This document shows positions 55,983 through 63,394 of a stretch of 63,394 nt of DNA, one piece after another. The notes under the pieces were generated by a model. That model had not been told where the DNA came from. It ran no database searches and saw nothing but the letters and a program-made list of their open reading frames with translations. A program made the position numbers and the translations under genes. Source of the stretch: Sporolactobacillus nakayamae (GTDB lineage: Bacteria; Bacillota; Bacilli; Bacillales; Sporolactobacillaceae). Within the stretch, counting starts at the first letter, position 1, and each line of letters opens with the position of its first letter. Location of the stretch: NCBI RefSeq assembly GCF_900113325.1, contig NZ_FOOY01000022.1, positions 1 through 63,394 on the forward strand, read 5' to 3'.

Positions 55983-57029
55983 GTGACGTCGGAAATCATA
56001 CGTACCGAACATGTAGTTAAAACCTTTACTGTTGATAAAAAAGCGCACTCTGTACTAAAAGATGTCAATCTCTCCATAGAAACGGGCGAGATCTTCGGTA
56101 TCATCGGCTACAGCGGTGCCGGAAAATCAACGCTTGTCCGTTGCTTTAATGGGATCGAAAAAGCAAATGAAGGCAGCATCTTTTTCGAAGGGCAAAATAT
56201 TGTCGGGTTAAAATCGCGGGAACTAAGAGCGATCCGTAGGAAAATCGGTATGATTTTTCAGCAATTCAATCTTATGCCGTCTCGAACTGTTTTTGGCAAT
56301 ATAGCGCTTCCTCTAAAACATAGTGGATTGTCAAAGCAGCAGATTAATAAACGGATTACCGAATTACTGGAACTTGTTGATTTGCCGGACAAACGAGATG
56401 CCTATCCCTCACAGCTGTCCGGTGGGCAGAAACAGCGGGTAGCCATTGCACGAGCCCTAGTAAACCATCCGAAAATACTTTTGTGCGATGAAGCGACAAG
56501 CGCTTTGGATCCGAAAACAACGAAATCGATCCTTTATCTCTTGAAAAAATTGAATAAGGAACTCGGCTTAACGATCGTGGTGATTACGCACGAAATGTCT
56601 GTGGTCAAGGAGATATGCCAGAAGGTCTCAGTCCTCGACAAGGGGAAGATCATTGAACATGGCGATGTTTATTCTGTCTTCTCTAATCCGCAGCAGGAGC
56701 TGACGCGGTCATTCATTGAAACAACATCTGCGCTTGGTAGTGTGAAGGCATTAATTGAAACGCAGTCTCCCGTTGTGCAGCTGCAGCCGGGACAATTGCT
56801 GCTTAAAATAAGCTATACGACAAGCAGCGTCTCAGAGCCGCTAATCTCCTATATTTCGAGAACGTTTCATGTTGACGCCAATATTGTGTTTGGCGACATT
56901 CAAATTTTGAGCGGCAATCCGCTCGGCGGACTCATTGTTATTTTGAGTGGTCAGAAGTCGGCTATTGATCGTGCGCTTGAGTACGTGAAACAAAGACATG
57001 TTGCTGTCGAGGTGTTGAATCATGGATAA
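55983..57029 (+). CDS. metN: Methionine ABC transporter ATP-binding protein
   Basis: A 348-residue ATPase: Walker A GYSGAGKST, Q-loop QQFNLMPS, signature LSGGQKQRVAIARAL, Walker B LLCDEATSALD, and a C-terminal NIL domain (about residues 265-345) that binds methionine and inhibits transport when it is plentiful. GTG 55983 follows AAAGGAGG. It overlaps metI by 8 bases. Confidence 0.95.
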   Translation: MTSEIIRTEHVVKTFTVDKKAHSVLKDVNLSIETGEIFGIIGYSGAGKSTLVRCFNGIEKANEGSIFFEGQNIVGLKSRELRAIRRKIGMIFQQFNLMPSRTVFGNIALPLKHSGLSKQQINKRITELLELVDLPDKRDAYPSQLSGGQKQRVAIARALVNHPKILLCDEATSALDPKTTKSILYLLKKLNKELGLTIVVITHEMSVVKEICQKVSVLDKGKIIEHGDVYSVFSNPQQELTRSFIETTSALGSVKALIETQSPVVQLQPGQLLLKISYTTSSVSEPLISYISRTFHVDANIVFGDIQILSGNPLGGLIVILSGQKSAIDRALEYVKQRHVAVEVLNHG

Positions 57030-57702
57030 CGTGTTGCAATTCTTGCTTCCGAATGTCTCTCAAGTCATGGATGAATTTTATCTCTCAATCATTCAAACAC
57101 TGCAAATGGTCTTTGTATCAGGGGTGATTTCTTTTGTACTCAGCCTGATTATCGGCATTGTGCTCATTTCTACAAGAAAGGGCGGCATTCTAGCGAATTC
57201 TTTTGTCTTTAACCTGTTTGATAAATTAATCAATCTGTTCCGTTCAATCCCATTCATTATTCTCATTGCCGCTCTGATTCCGCTTACCCGTTTGATTTCT
57301 GGAACTGCTGTCGGCGTTCAGGGAACCCTTTTTCCGCTCATTGTCGGAATTACTCCTTTTTTCTCGAGACAGATTGAATCTGCTTTGAGCGAGGTGGATG
57401 ACGGACTGATCGAATCAGGGATCGCTATGGGCTTATCATCTTTTCAAATTATCGTTTCCGTCTACTTAAAAGAAGGCATTTCATCTATTGTGCGGGTGAC
57501 GACAATCACGGTGATCAGTTTGATCGGACTTACTGCGATTGTCGGTGTTGTTGGAGGCGGCGGGATTGGTGATTTCGCTATTCGTTACGGCTATCAGCAA
57601 AATCAGCTAGATGCAACGTATGTGTCCATTATTGTTTTACTCATTTTTGTCAGCATCGTTCAAATACTAGGCACATTTATTTCAAAAAAAACCACACATT
57701 AG
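57022..57702 (+). CDS. metI: Methionine ABC transporter permease
   Basis: A 226-residue permease with five membrane segments and the motifs FRSIPFIILIAALIPLTR and GVVGGGGIGDFAIRYGY of MetI proteins. Works with MetN and MetQ. Coupled to metN by overlap and 12 bases before metQ. Confidence 0.95.
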   Translation: MDNVLQFLLPNVSQVMDEFYLSIIQTLQMVFVSGVISFVLSLIIGIVLISTRKGGILANSFVFNLFDKLINLFRSIPFIILIAALIPLTRLISGTAVGVQGTLFPLIVGITPFFSRQIESALSEVDDGLIESGIAMGLSSFQIIVSVYLKEGISSIVRVTTITVISLIGLTAIVGVVGGGGIGDFAIRYGYQQNQLDATYVSIIVLLIFVSIVQILGTFISKKTTH

Positions 57703-57714
57703 GAGGCGTTTCTC

Positions 57715-58560
57715 ATGAAAAAGATTACTAAATTCAGCAGTTTTATCCTCATTCTCAGTTTTGTCCTGGTTCTTGCGGCTTGCGGTTCATCGTCGTCGGG
57801 TGCTAACTCAAATAAAGTCAAAGAAGTGAAGGTGGGGGTTGTCGGAAACAGTGATGATCCGATCTGGGAGCAGGTTAATAAGAATTTGAAGAAGGACAAC
57901 ATCCAGGTGAAGCTGGTCAAGTTCACTGACGGTATCATTGCCAATCAATCTGAGTCTAATAAAGAACTGGATTTAACTGCATTCCAGCATCATGCGTTCT
58001 TAAATCAGGAAATAAAACAAAAAGGTTATAAATTTACCGTCATCGGTGAGTCGTATATTGTTCCTTTAAATGTCTATTCAAAAAAGATTAAAAGTCTCAA
58101 ACAAATTAAAAGCGGAGATAAAATTGCGATTCCGAACAATGTCACCAATGCTGGCCGCGCCCTTAAGGTTCTGGAGAGTGCGGGACTGATCAAGCTTGAT
58201 CCAAGTAAAGGGTACTCACCTGCTGTGAAGGATATTACGGAAAACAAAAAGAATGTGAAGATTGTTGAAGTAGATCCAGCCAAAATTCCGAGCCTGCTTC
58301 CGGATTTTGCGGCGGGCATTACAAACAGCAACTTTATTATTGATAATAAAATGAATCCTGTCACTGACTCTATTTATCGCATTAAACCTGATCTGAATGA
58401 TCCGAACAATAAACCATGGATTAACGTCATTGTTGCGCGTACAGCTGACAAGAATAACAACACATATAAGAAAGTGGTCGATGCTTATCATACGGCATCG
58501 GTCGCAAATAAAATTAAGAAGCTTTACAATGGGGTTTATGTCCCAGCGTTTAAGTATTAA
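57715..58560 (+). CDS. metQ: Methionine-binding lipoprotein
   Basis: A 281-residue lipoprotein (lipobox LAAC, Cys23) of the NLPA family; LDLTAFQHHAFLNQE and IAIPNNVTNAGRALKVLE are hallmark segments. It captures methionine (and in relatives methionine analogues) outside the cell. The gene ends two bases before the terminal-repeat element at 58562, and no ordinary terminator is seen between. Confidence 0.95.
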   Translation: MKKITKFSSFILILSFVLVLAACGSSSSGANSNKVKEVKVGVVGNSDDPIWEQVNKNLKKDNIQVKLVKFTDGIIANQSESNKELDLTAFQHHAFLNQEIKQKGYKFTVIGESYIVPLNVYSKKIKSLKQIKSGDKIAIPNNVTNAGRALKVLESAGLIKLDPSKGYSPAVKDITENKKNVKIVEVDPAKIPSLLPDFAAGITNSNFIIDNKMNPVTDSIYRIKPDLNDPNNKPWINVIVARTADKNNNTYKKVVDAYHTASVANKIKKLYNGVYVPAFKY

Positions 58561-58561
58561 A

Positions 58562-58839
58562 AGAGGGTGTTCAAAAAGTCCGGGAAAAAGGTACTGAGGA
58601 TCTTCTGCTAGAAACGTGTACGTCCTGTACACAACGCAGAAGTCACCGCATCCTGCGAAAGTTCTGTGTCAGCTTGTTTCTCCGCTCCTCACGTACCAGC
58701 AGGGGAACTTCAACTAAACGTGCACGTCCTGTGCACAACGTTGAAGTCATCACATCCTGTGAAAGTACGCGCGGGTAGCTCGAAACTGCGCTTCCTTGAT
58801 CTTCTCGGCTCTTTTTGTCCTCCTTTTTGAACAGACTCT
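58562..58839. mobile_element. Small element with terminal inverted repeats (MITE-like)
   Basis: About 278 bp. Left end AGAGGGTGTTCAAAAAG and right end (complement) AGAGTCTGTTCAAAAAG match at 15 of 17 bases. Inside are two 50-bp direct repeats (58613-58662 and 58717-58766), each with a GTGTACGTCCTGTACAC or GTGCACGTCCTGTGCAC palindrome. No ORF. It sits between metQ and luxS and its ends could also act as a terminator. Confidence 0.7.
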
Positions 58840-58940
58840 AAAAGAAACATAACTTTCTTTTATCATGCAATTAATAGTTCGGTGCTGATAAAATGGTAAG
58901 GAGTCATCACGAAAATACAAAAAGCGAGGCGATTGTGATT

Positions 58941-59426
58941 ATGGCAAAGGTTGAAAGTTTTACACTTGATCATACGAAAGTTAAGGCCCCATATGTCCGA
59001 TTAATTGCGACACAAAAAGGACCAAAGGGCGATGTCATTCAAAATTATGATTTGCGGTTTGTACAGCCCAATGAAAATGCGATTCCTACAGCAGGGCTGC
59101 ATACGATTGAACACATGCTGGCCAGCCTGCTGCGTGATCGGCTGGAAGGTGTGATTGACTGCTCGCCGTTCGGCTGCCGCACGGGATTTCATTTGATTCT
59201 TTGGGGAGAACATGATCCGATTGACGTTGCCAAAGCGCTGAAGGGTTCTCTTGAATTTATCGCGAATGAATCGACTTGGGATGACGTTCAAGGAACAACG
59301 ATTGAAAGCTGCGGCAATTACCGTGATCACTCACTCTTCTCAGCCAAAGAATGGGCGAAAAAGGTTGTCGATGAAGGTATCAGCTCTGACCCATTCGAAC
59401 GCAAAGTGGTTAAGGAATCCTTGTAA
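58941..59426 (+). CDS. luxS: S-ribosylhomocysteine lyase
   Basis: A 161-residue metalloenzyme that splits S-ribosylhomocysteine into homocysteine and the AI-2 precursor. Metal ligands: His54 and His58 in GLHTIEHML and Cys124 in [10 protein letters not shown]; the catalytic Glu57 and a Cys in PFGCRTGFH are present. ATG 58941 ([11 protein letters not shown]) fits the family N-terminus; the frame goes back to 58893. It fits the methionine theme but has its own upstream region after the MITE-like element. Confidence 0.95.
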   Translation: MAKVESFTLDHTKVKAPYVRLIATQKGPKGDVIQNYDLRFVQPNENAIPTAGLHTIEHMLASLLRDRLEGVIDCSPFGCRTGFHLILWGEHDPIDVAKALKGSLEFIANESTWDDVQGTTIESCGNYRDHSLFSAKEWAKKVVDEGISSDPFERKVVKESL

Positions 59427-59509
59427 TTGCAGGTGGAATTGTGTGAGCGGAGGTCATCCACGCGTAGTTTGTGATGCTGCCGTATAAATCGCAAATACCT
59501 AAGATAAAA

Positions 59510-59566
59510 AAGAAGCGAAGTGATCTGAGCCTATTGTTTGTTCTAGCAGGCTTGGATCGCTTCTTT
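59510..59566 (+). terminator. Terminator of luxS
   Basis: AGAAGCGA...TGATCTGAGCCT pairs with AGGCTTGGATCGCTTCT over a 15-base loop. The remaining 59567-59813 shows no gene. Confidence 0.75.
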
Positions 59567-59813
59567 GTGTGGAAGGCGATTAAACAGATAAAAATAATGT
59601 TATAGATCACAAGCCGCCCTAGGTTTGCGTGAGAGAAAACAGCTGCATTTTGTTACCGCCTACAGCTTCGCGGAACAAGGATACCTATGAGCAACACACT
59701 TTTCTATTTTATCAAAAAATTTAGCATATTATCCCAACACGCCAATACTTTATATAAAACGGGATTTGTCATCAATGGGCAAACGTTTAGTCCCATTCGT
59801 GGGGGGATTACGC

Positions 59814-61094
59814 ATGAAATTCGAGGATTATCAGCCCTATTTAAGTCCTGCGCTTGCCAAGGCGACGGATTTGATTGCGATCAGTGGCAAGGGATGCTAT
59901 TTGACCGACAGTAAGGGTGATCGGTATCTGGATTTTGTTCAGGGGATTGCAGTTAACGCACTGGGTCACTGCCATCCGAAGGTTGTTGAGGCCATAAAAA
60001 CGCAGGCGGGAAAGCTGATCACGGCATCGTTTAATGTGGTTAATTATCCGACGACGCTTGAACTTGCGAAACGGCTGGCCGAGGTGACGCCGGGTGAGTT
60101 GAATTCGGTATTTTTCTCCAATGGGGGAGCGGAAGCAATAGATGGTGCGTTGAAGCTGGCGAAGGCTTATACAAAAAGACCGGCGATTATTGCGTTCCAA
60201 GGCTCTTTTCATGGACGTTCGTTCGGAGCACTATCTGTAACCGGCTCGAACGCGTACTATCGCAAGTATTATGAGCCTATGGTCGGTTCGGTTTACTTTA
60301 CGGCATATCCTTCGACGGATTTATGTCCTAAGGGTTTCAATGAGGAGCAAAGAACAGAGTATTGCTTGAATGAACTTGACCGGCTTTTTCAGAATCTCGT
60401 GGCGCCTGATCAGGTAGCCGCGATTATTATGGAGCCTGTTCAAGGGGAAGGTGGTTATGTTGTTCCTTCGAAGGCATTCGTACAGGAAATTCGCGAACGC
60501 TGCGATCAGTACGGCATTCTGCTGATTATGGATGAAATTCAATCCGGTTACGGACGAACGGGGAAGATGTTTGCCAGTGAACATTTTGACGTGGTGCCGG
60601 ATATTATGACGGTAGGAAAAGCGATTGCCGGCGGTCTGCCGATGAGTGCGGTCATTTCAACGCAAGTGATTATGGCTGAATGGCGATCGGGCATGCATGG
60701 CACCACTTTTGGCGGCAATCCGATTTGTGCGGCTGCGGCTTTGGCAGTATTGGATGAATTCAAACAATCGTGTCTGCTGGAGCACGTGAATGAGGAAGGC
60801 GCGTACTTAAGAAACAGATTAGTTCGGCTGCAGAAGAAATACAGTTGCATTTCCGATGTTCGTGGACTGGGCCTAATGCTGGCAATTGAATTCTCCCATC
60901 CGGATGGCAGTCCGGCCGGAGATTTATTGGAAGCAGTCAGAGCAGCTTGTCTGAAAAATAGATTACTGACTCTTTCATGTGGTGTACACCATAATGGCAT
61001 GCGATTTGCTACGCCGCTTAATGTGACCAACGATGAGATTGATCAGGGCATTGCGATTATCGAATCTGTTCTGGATCAACTTTACGCTCAATGA
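59814..61094 (+). CDS. Class III aminotransferase (GABA/acetylornithine type)
   Basis: A 426-residue PLP enzyme. PLP Lys is in TVGKAIAGGLPMSAV; SNGGAEAIDGALKLA, GSFHGRSFGALSVTG and IMEPVQGEGGY are family motifs. ATG 59814 behind GGGGGGA is preferred to the longer frame from 59766. It acts on an omega-amino or alpha-amino group of a small amine or amino acid. It is 14 bases before a hydroxyacid dehydrogenase gene, so the oxo product may be reduced by the next enzyme. Confidence 0.87.
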   Translation: MKFEDYQPYLSPALAKATDLIAISGKGCYLTDSKGDRYLDFVQGIAVNALGHCHPKVVEAIKTQAGKLITASFNVVNYPTTLELAKRLAEVTPGELNSVFFSNGGAEAIDGALKLAKAYTKRPAIIAFQGSFHGRSFGALSVTGSNAYYRKYYEPMVGSVYFTAYPSTDLCPKGFNEEQRTEYCLNELDRLFQNLVAPDQVAAIIMEPVQGEGGYVVPSKAFVQEIRERCDQYGILLIMDEIQSGYGRTGKMFASEHFDVVPDIMTVGKAIAGGLPMSAVISTQVIMAEWRSGMHGTTFGGNPICAAAALAVLDEFKQSCLLEHVNEEGAYLRNRLVRLQKKYSCISDVRGLGLMLAIEFSHPDGSPAGDLLEAVRAACLKNRLLTLSCGVHHNGMRFATPLNVTNDEIDQGIAIIESVLDQLYAQ

Positions 61095-61108
61095 GAGGAC
61101 CTGAGGTT

Positions 61109-62095
61109 ATGGCGCAAAAGAAAGTCCTTTACTATAACATCGACGATACCTTGGATTATGAACATAATTTGTTGCGTGAGTGGGGGATTGAGGATCTAGA
61201 ATTGATTGAAATCAAAGATTATGACAGCGTACAGTCGTTTGCTCACTATGCGAAAGAGGTAGATGGGGTTGTTGTCGAATATCAGCAAATTACCCGGGAA
61301 ATTATGGAGCAATTGCCGAATTTGAAAATAATTGCACTTCAAGCGATCGGTGTCGATAACGTTGATGTCGAAGCAGCGACTGATTTTGGCGTGTGTGTGA
61401 CCAACTGTCCGGGTTTTTGTTCGGAGGAAGTGGCGCTTCATACGGTTGGGCTGATGATTGATCTGACCCGAAAAATCACACTACTCGATCGGTTGGTGCG
61501 ACAGGGAAAATGGGATCCGTTATATGGCTATAAGACACACCGGCTGACAGGCAAAACTGTTGGACTCTATTTCTTCGGAAGCATTCCCAAAGCGATGATA
61601 CCGATGCTTCACGCGCTGAAGGTGAAGATCCTTGCCTATGCTCCGACAAAAACAGGGGCCTTCTTAAGAGAATACGGCGTCTATAAAGCCGAAACATTTG
61701 AGGAGTTACTGACTCAATCCGATATTCTGTCGCTGCACTGTCCGCTTCTGGAATCGACCACACATCTCATTTCCGAACGAGAATTGAAGCTGATGAAAAA
61801 GGATGCCTTTCTGGTTAACACCGCGCGCGGTAAGGTCGTTGATGAGGCGGCACTGGCAAAAGCATTAAAAGCAGGAGAAATCAAAGCCGCAGCGGTTGAT
61901 GTCATTGAAGATGAAGCGAGGGAAAACAGTCCGTTATTTGCTTTAGAAAATACGATCATTACCCCGCACTCAGCCTTTGTCTCCGAAGATTCCTTTTATG
62001 ATGCACGGAAGACTACCTTGGAACAACTCGTACAGCGATTGAGCAAAAATGAAAAACCGGCCAATTTAGTGAATCGGGATGTTATGCTTGGGTAG
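61109..62095 (+). CDS. D-2-hydroxyacid dehydrogenase-like protein with altered coenzyme motif
   Basis: A 328-residue protein of the CtBP-like branch. Catalytic Arg (NTARGKVV), Glu (DVIEDEAREN) and His (ITPHSAF) are present. The coenzyme loop normally GxGxxG reads VGLYFFGSIPKAM (about residues 151-163), with the first Gly replaced by Phe and the last by Pro. Coenzyme use may differ, or the protein may have another role. ATG 61109 has GAGG upstream. Co-transcribed with the aminotransferase. Confidence 0.8.
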   Translation: MAQKKVLYYNIDDTLDYEHNLLREWGIEDLELIEIKDYDSVQSFAHYAKEVDGVVVEYQQITREIMEQLPNLKIIALQAIGVDNVDVEAATDFGVCVTNCPGFCSEEVALHTVGLMIDLTRKITLLDRLVRQGKWDPLYGYKTHRLTGKTVGLYFFGSIPKAMIPMLHALKVKILAYAPTKTGAFLREYGVYKAETFEELLTQSDILSLHCPLLESTTHLISERELKLMKKDAFLVNTARGKVVDEAALAKALKAGEIKAAAVDVIEDEARENSPLFALENTIITPHSAFVSEDSFYDARKTTLEQLVQRLSKNEKPANLVNRDVMLG

Positions 62096-62123
62096 ATGCC
62101 ATGAAATTTTTGATGTTGAAACT

Positions 62124-62158
62124 AACTTTTCTCCAATTCCATGAGGAAAGTTTTTTAT
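62124..62158 (+). terminator. Terminator after the hydroxyacid dehydrogenase gene
   Basis: AACTTTTCTCC and GAGGAAAGTT form an imperfect stem followed by TTTTTT. Confidence 0.6.
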
Positions 62159-62239
62159 TACATACGCGGGATCAGAACGGTTGTTGGCAAAATAAAGTGC
62201 GAATCATAAAGATTAACATATAGGTTAATTTTACTATTA

Positions 62240-62357
62240 GTGCGCCCGGCATGAGTGACAACTCGGTGGCAAAATCCGCTACAGGCTCGCCAGTAGGAAT
62301 TTTCCGCAAAATGAGTTAGCGAAACGACTTCAGGATAGTGAAGCCCAGGTGTCTAGA
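62240..62357 (+). mobile_element. Truncated 5' end of a group II intron, divergent type
   Basis: Starts GTGCGCCCGGCATGAGTGAC and keeps TCCGCTACAGGC and CAGTAGGAA in the order seen at 63046, then diverges. No ORF or 3' domains follow. Unlike the other two heads, no T-rich terminator lies directly before it. Confidence 0.65.
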
Positions 62358-62471
62358 GATGAAAGAAATGAATACTTTGGGGCAATCACAGAAAAAATTG
62401 AAAAAGTGATGAAAGCTTTAGGAATGAAGGCGACAAGCACTATCGAAATGACAAAGGAACTAGGAGCGTGA
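62350..62471 (+). pseudogene. Unidentified C-terminal gene fragment
   Basis: The frame reads RDERNEYFGAITEKIEKVM and ends KELGA and TGA at 62469-62471. It looks like a true helical protein tail joined to the intron fragment, with no start of its own. Parent gene not recognised. Confidence 0.35.
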
Positions 62472-62481
62472 ACGATGTAAA

Positions 62482-62514
62482 AAACTAGAATTAAATAAAG
62501 ATGAATTCTAGTTT
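62482..62514 (+). terminator. Hairpin between gene fragments
   Basis: AAACTAGAATT and its perfect complement around an 11-base loop; weak T tail (GTTTG). Confidence 0.5.
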
Positions 62515-62523
62515 GTGGATTGA

Positions 62524-62958
62524 TCGAAAGAGGTTGGTGAACGAGGAGCGCAAGTTGCGGTTAAAAAAATTCAACCGGATTTGTCGATTGTCTTTGAGGG
62601 GCCACCGGCTGATGACACGTTTACACCGGACTACTTGATTCAGACCGGATTGAGAAGAGGTCCGATGTTGCGTGATCTTGATACATCGATTATCGTCAAT
62701 CCAAGATTCCAAAAGTATTGTTTGGACACGGCAAAACAAGCGGGAATCAAAGCGCAACGCGCAGTACGAACGGGCGGCGGCAATGACGGCGCTGTGATTA
62801 ATCTCTATCAAGGTGCGCCGACAGTAGTTGTCGGCATCCCGGTGTGCTATGCACATACTCCATATTGTTACGTTGCTTTTGAAGATTACGTATCAACGTT
62901 GAATCTGGTGACGAAGATCCTGAAGTCACTTGATACTGATGTGATCGGCGGGTTCTAA
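62524..62958 (+). pseudogene. M42-family aminopeptidase, 5'-truncated
   Basis: 144 codons matching the C-terminal part of M42 (glutamyl aminopeptidase/FrvX) metallopeptidases: KEVGERGAQVA with the catalytic Glu, VFEGPPADDTF, RTGGGNDGAVI and PVCYAHTPYCY with a metal-binding His. About 200 N-terminal residues and their metal ligands are missing; a TGA stands directly before the frame. It cannot be an active peptidase. Confidence 0.85.
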
Positions 62959-63001
62959 AGCAAGGAGCGATAGATAGCAATTAGTGAAGTTAATTTTTAT
63001 G

Positions 63002-63043
63002 AAAGGCATGAAATGACGAATCGCGTTGTTTCATGCCTTTTTT
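63002..63043 (+). terminator. Terminator, target of the group II intron
   Basis: AAGGCATGAAA / TTTCATGCCTT stem with six Ts. The intron head starts three bases after the last T (TTTTTTGC then GTGCG). Confidence 0.88.
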
Positions 63044-63045
63044 GC

Positions 63046-63394
63046 GTGCGCCCGGCATGGACGACAGCTAGGCGGTGAAAGTCCGCTACAGGCTTGGCAG
63101 TAGGAACTGTTAGCCAAAGGCAAGGGTGTCCATCGTGAGGTGGAATCTGAAGGAAGCCGGAGGCAAACTTCTGGGCTGATGAACAAGAACTGCATACTAA
63201 GGCTGAATAGAGACGGATAAGCCTGCGTAACAAGGTGAAGTCCAATACTGCCCGAATCTCAAACAGTATATGCAGCAGCCACATGGAAGGAAAGCGGTCG
63301 TTCTTACCCGGGGAGGTCTTACAAGGGTTCCCGACAAGAGGGAAGGCATTTCCCACAGGAACAATCATGCCAGTGATGGTGAGATGAATTGTAA
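63046..63394 (+). mobile_element. Group II intron, 5' part (runs off the window)
   Basis: Starts GTGCGCCCGGCATGGACGAC and continues with GTGAAAGTCCGCTACAGGC, typical of a bacterial group II intron domain I. About 350 bases are visible and no ORF begins yet, as expected since the maturase lies in domain IV. Insertion directly behind a terminator is the habit of group IIC introns. The domain V seen at 251-285 is consistent with the same class. Confidence 0.8.

Noticed and set aside
1-63394. rRNA, tRNA, prophage, toxin-antitoxin or defence systems
   Set aside because: None of their sequence signatures was recognised by reading; small undetected RNAs cannot be excluded without a covariance search.

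Overview
The window is chromosomal DNA of a low-GC Gram-positive bacterium (Bacillota, order Bacillales). Evidence: lipobox-type transporters, a divergent nifS / nadBCA arrangement like that of Bacillus, fructosamine (frl) genes, an S-box (SAM-I) riboswitch, strong GGAGG ribosome binding sites and a Bacillaceae-type GC-rich repeat. A Sporolactobacillus-like organism would fit the mix of sugar-acid, hydroxyacid and glycated-compound genes, but that is an inference. No rRNA, tRNA, CRISPR array or phage block was seen.

Layout. 1-318 is the 3' end of a group II intron; the right end (63046-63394) is the 5' end of another copy. 785-9506 holds a PRD activator and a PTS/sugar-acid operon: galactitol-type EIIA, EIIB, EIIC, 2-hydroxyacid dehydrogenase, split UxaA-type dehydratase, DgoD and KDPG(al) aldolase. 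9624-12206 carries a small zinc-ribbon gene, a SEC-C protein and a frameshifted HIRAN gene; decayed or intact relatives of this cassette reappear at 43038-45302. 12893-18025 is a first fructosamine locus (amino-acid-type ABC transporter, FrlB deglycase, GntR regulator, FrlD kinase). 18302-27052 is a second, with FrlD/FrlB divergent from a complete Opp-type transporter and another GntR regulator. 27992-29010 pairs glutathione peroxidase with an OhrR-like regulator. 29712-36755 is an aspartate/NAD block: aspartase, AsnC regulator, NifS, NadB, NadC, NadA. 37212-42920 has a truncated amino acid permease, two ROK kinases and a membrane protein pair. 46178-51552 is a mannose-family PTS with DeoC, ManA and a GntR regulator. 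51882-58560 is a SAM-riboswitch operon (free methionine-R-sulfoxide reductase, aminotransferase, SDR, iron-type alcohol dehydrogenase, MetNIQ), followed by luxS, a class III aminotransferase and a hydroxyacid dehydrogenase. The right end holds gene fragments.

How the parts work together. The window is mostly nutrient scavenging. The first operon can be read as import with phosphorylation, optional reduction, dehydration and aldol cleavage to pyruvate plus glyceraldehyde-3-phosphate without a separate sugar-acid kinase. The two frl loci have different transporter classes, suggesting separate uptake of free fructosamines and glycated peptides, and share an ACGTA-centred candidate operator. The SAM-riboswitch operon combines methionine uptake, repair of oxidised methionine and a transaminase/dehydrogenase set that could turn 2-hydroxy or 2-oxo methionine analogues into methionine. 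Decay is common: short gene remnants, a 10-bp tandem-duplication frameshift, a homopolymer frameshift and several truncated group II intron heads.
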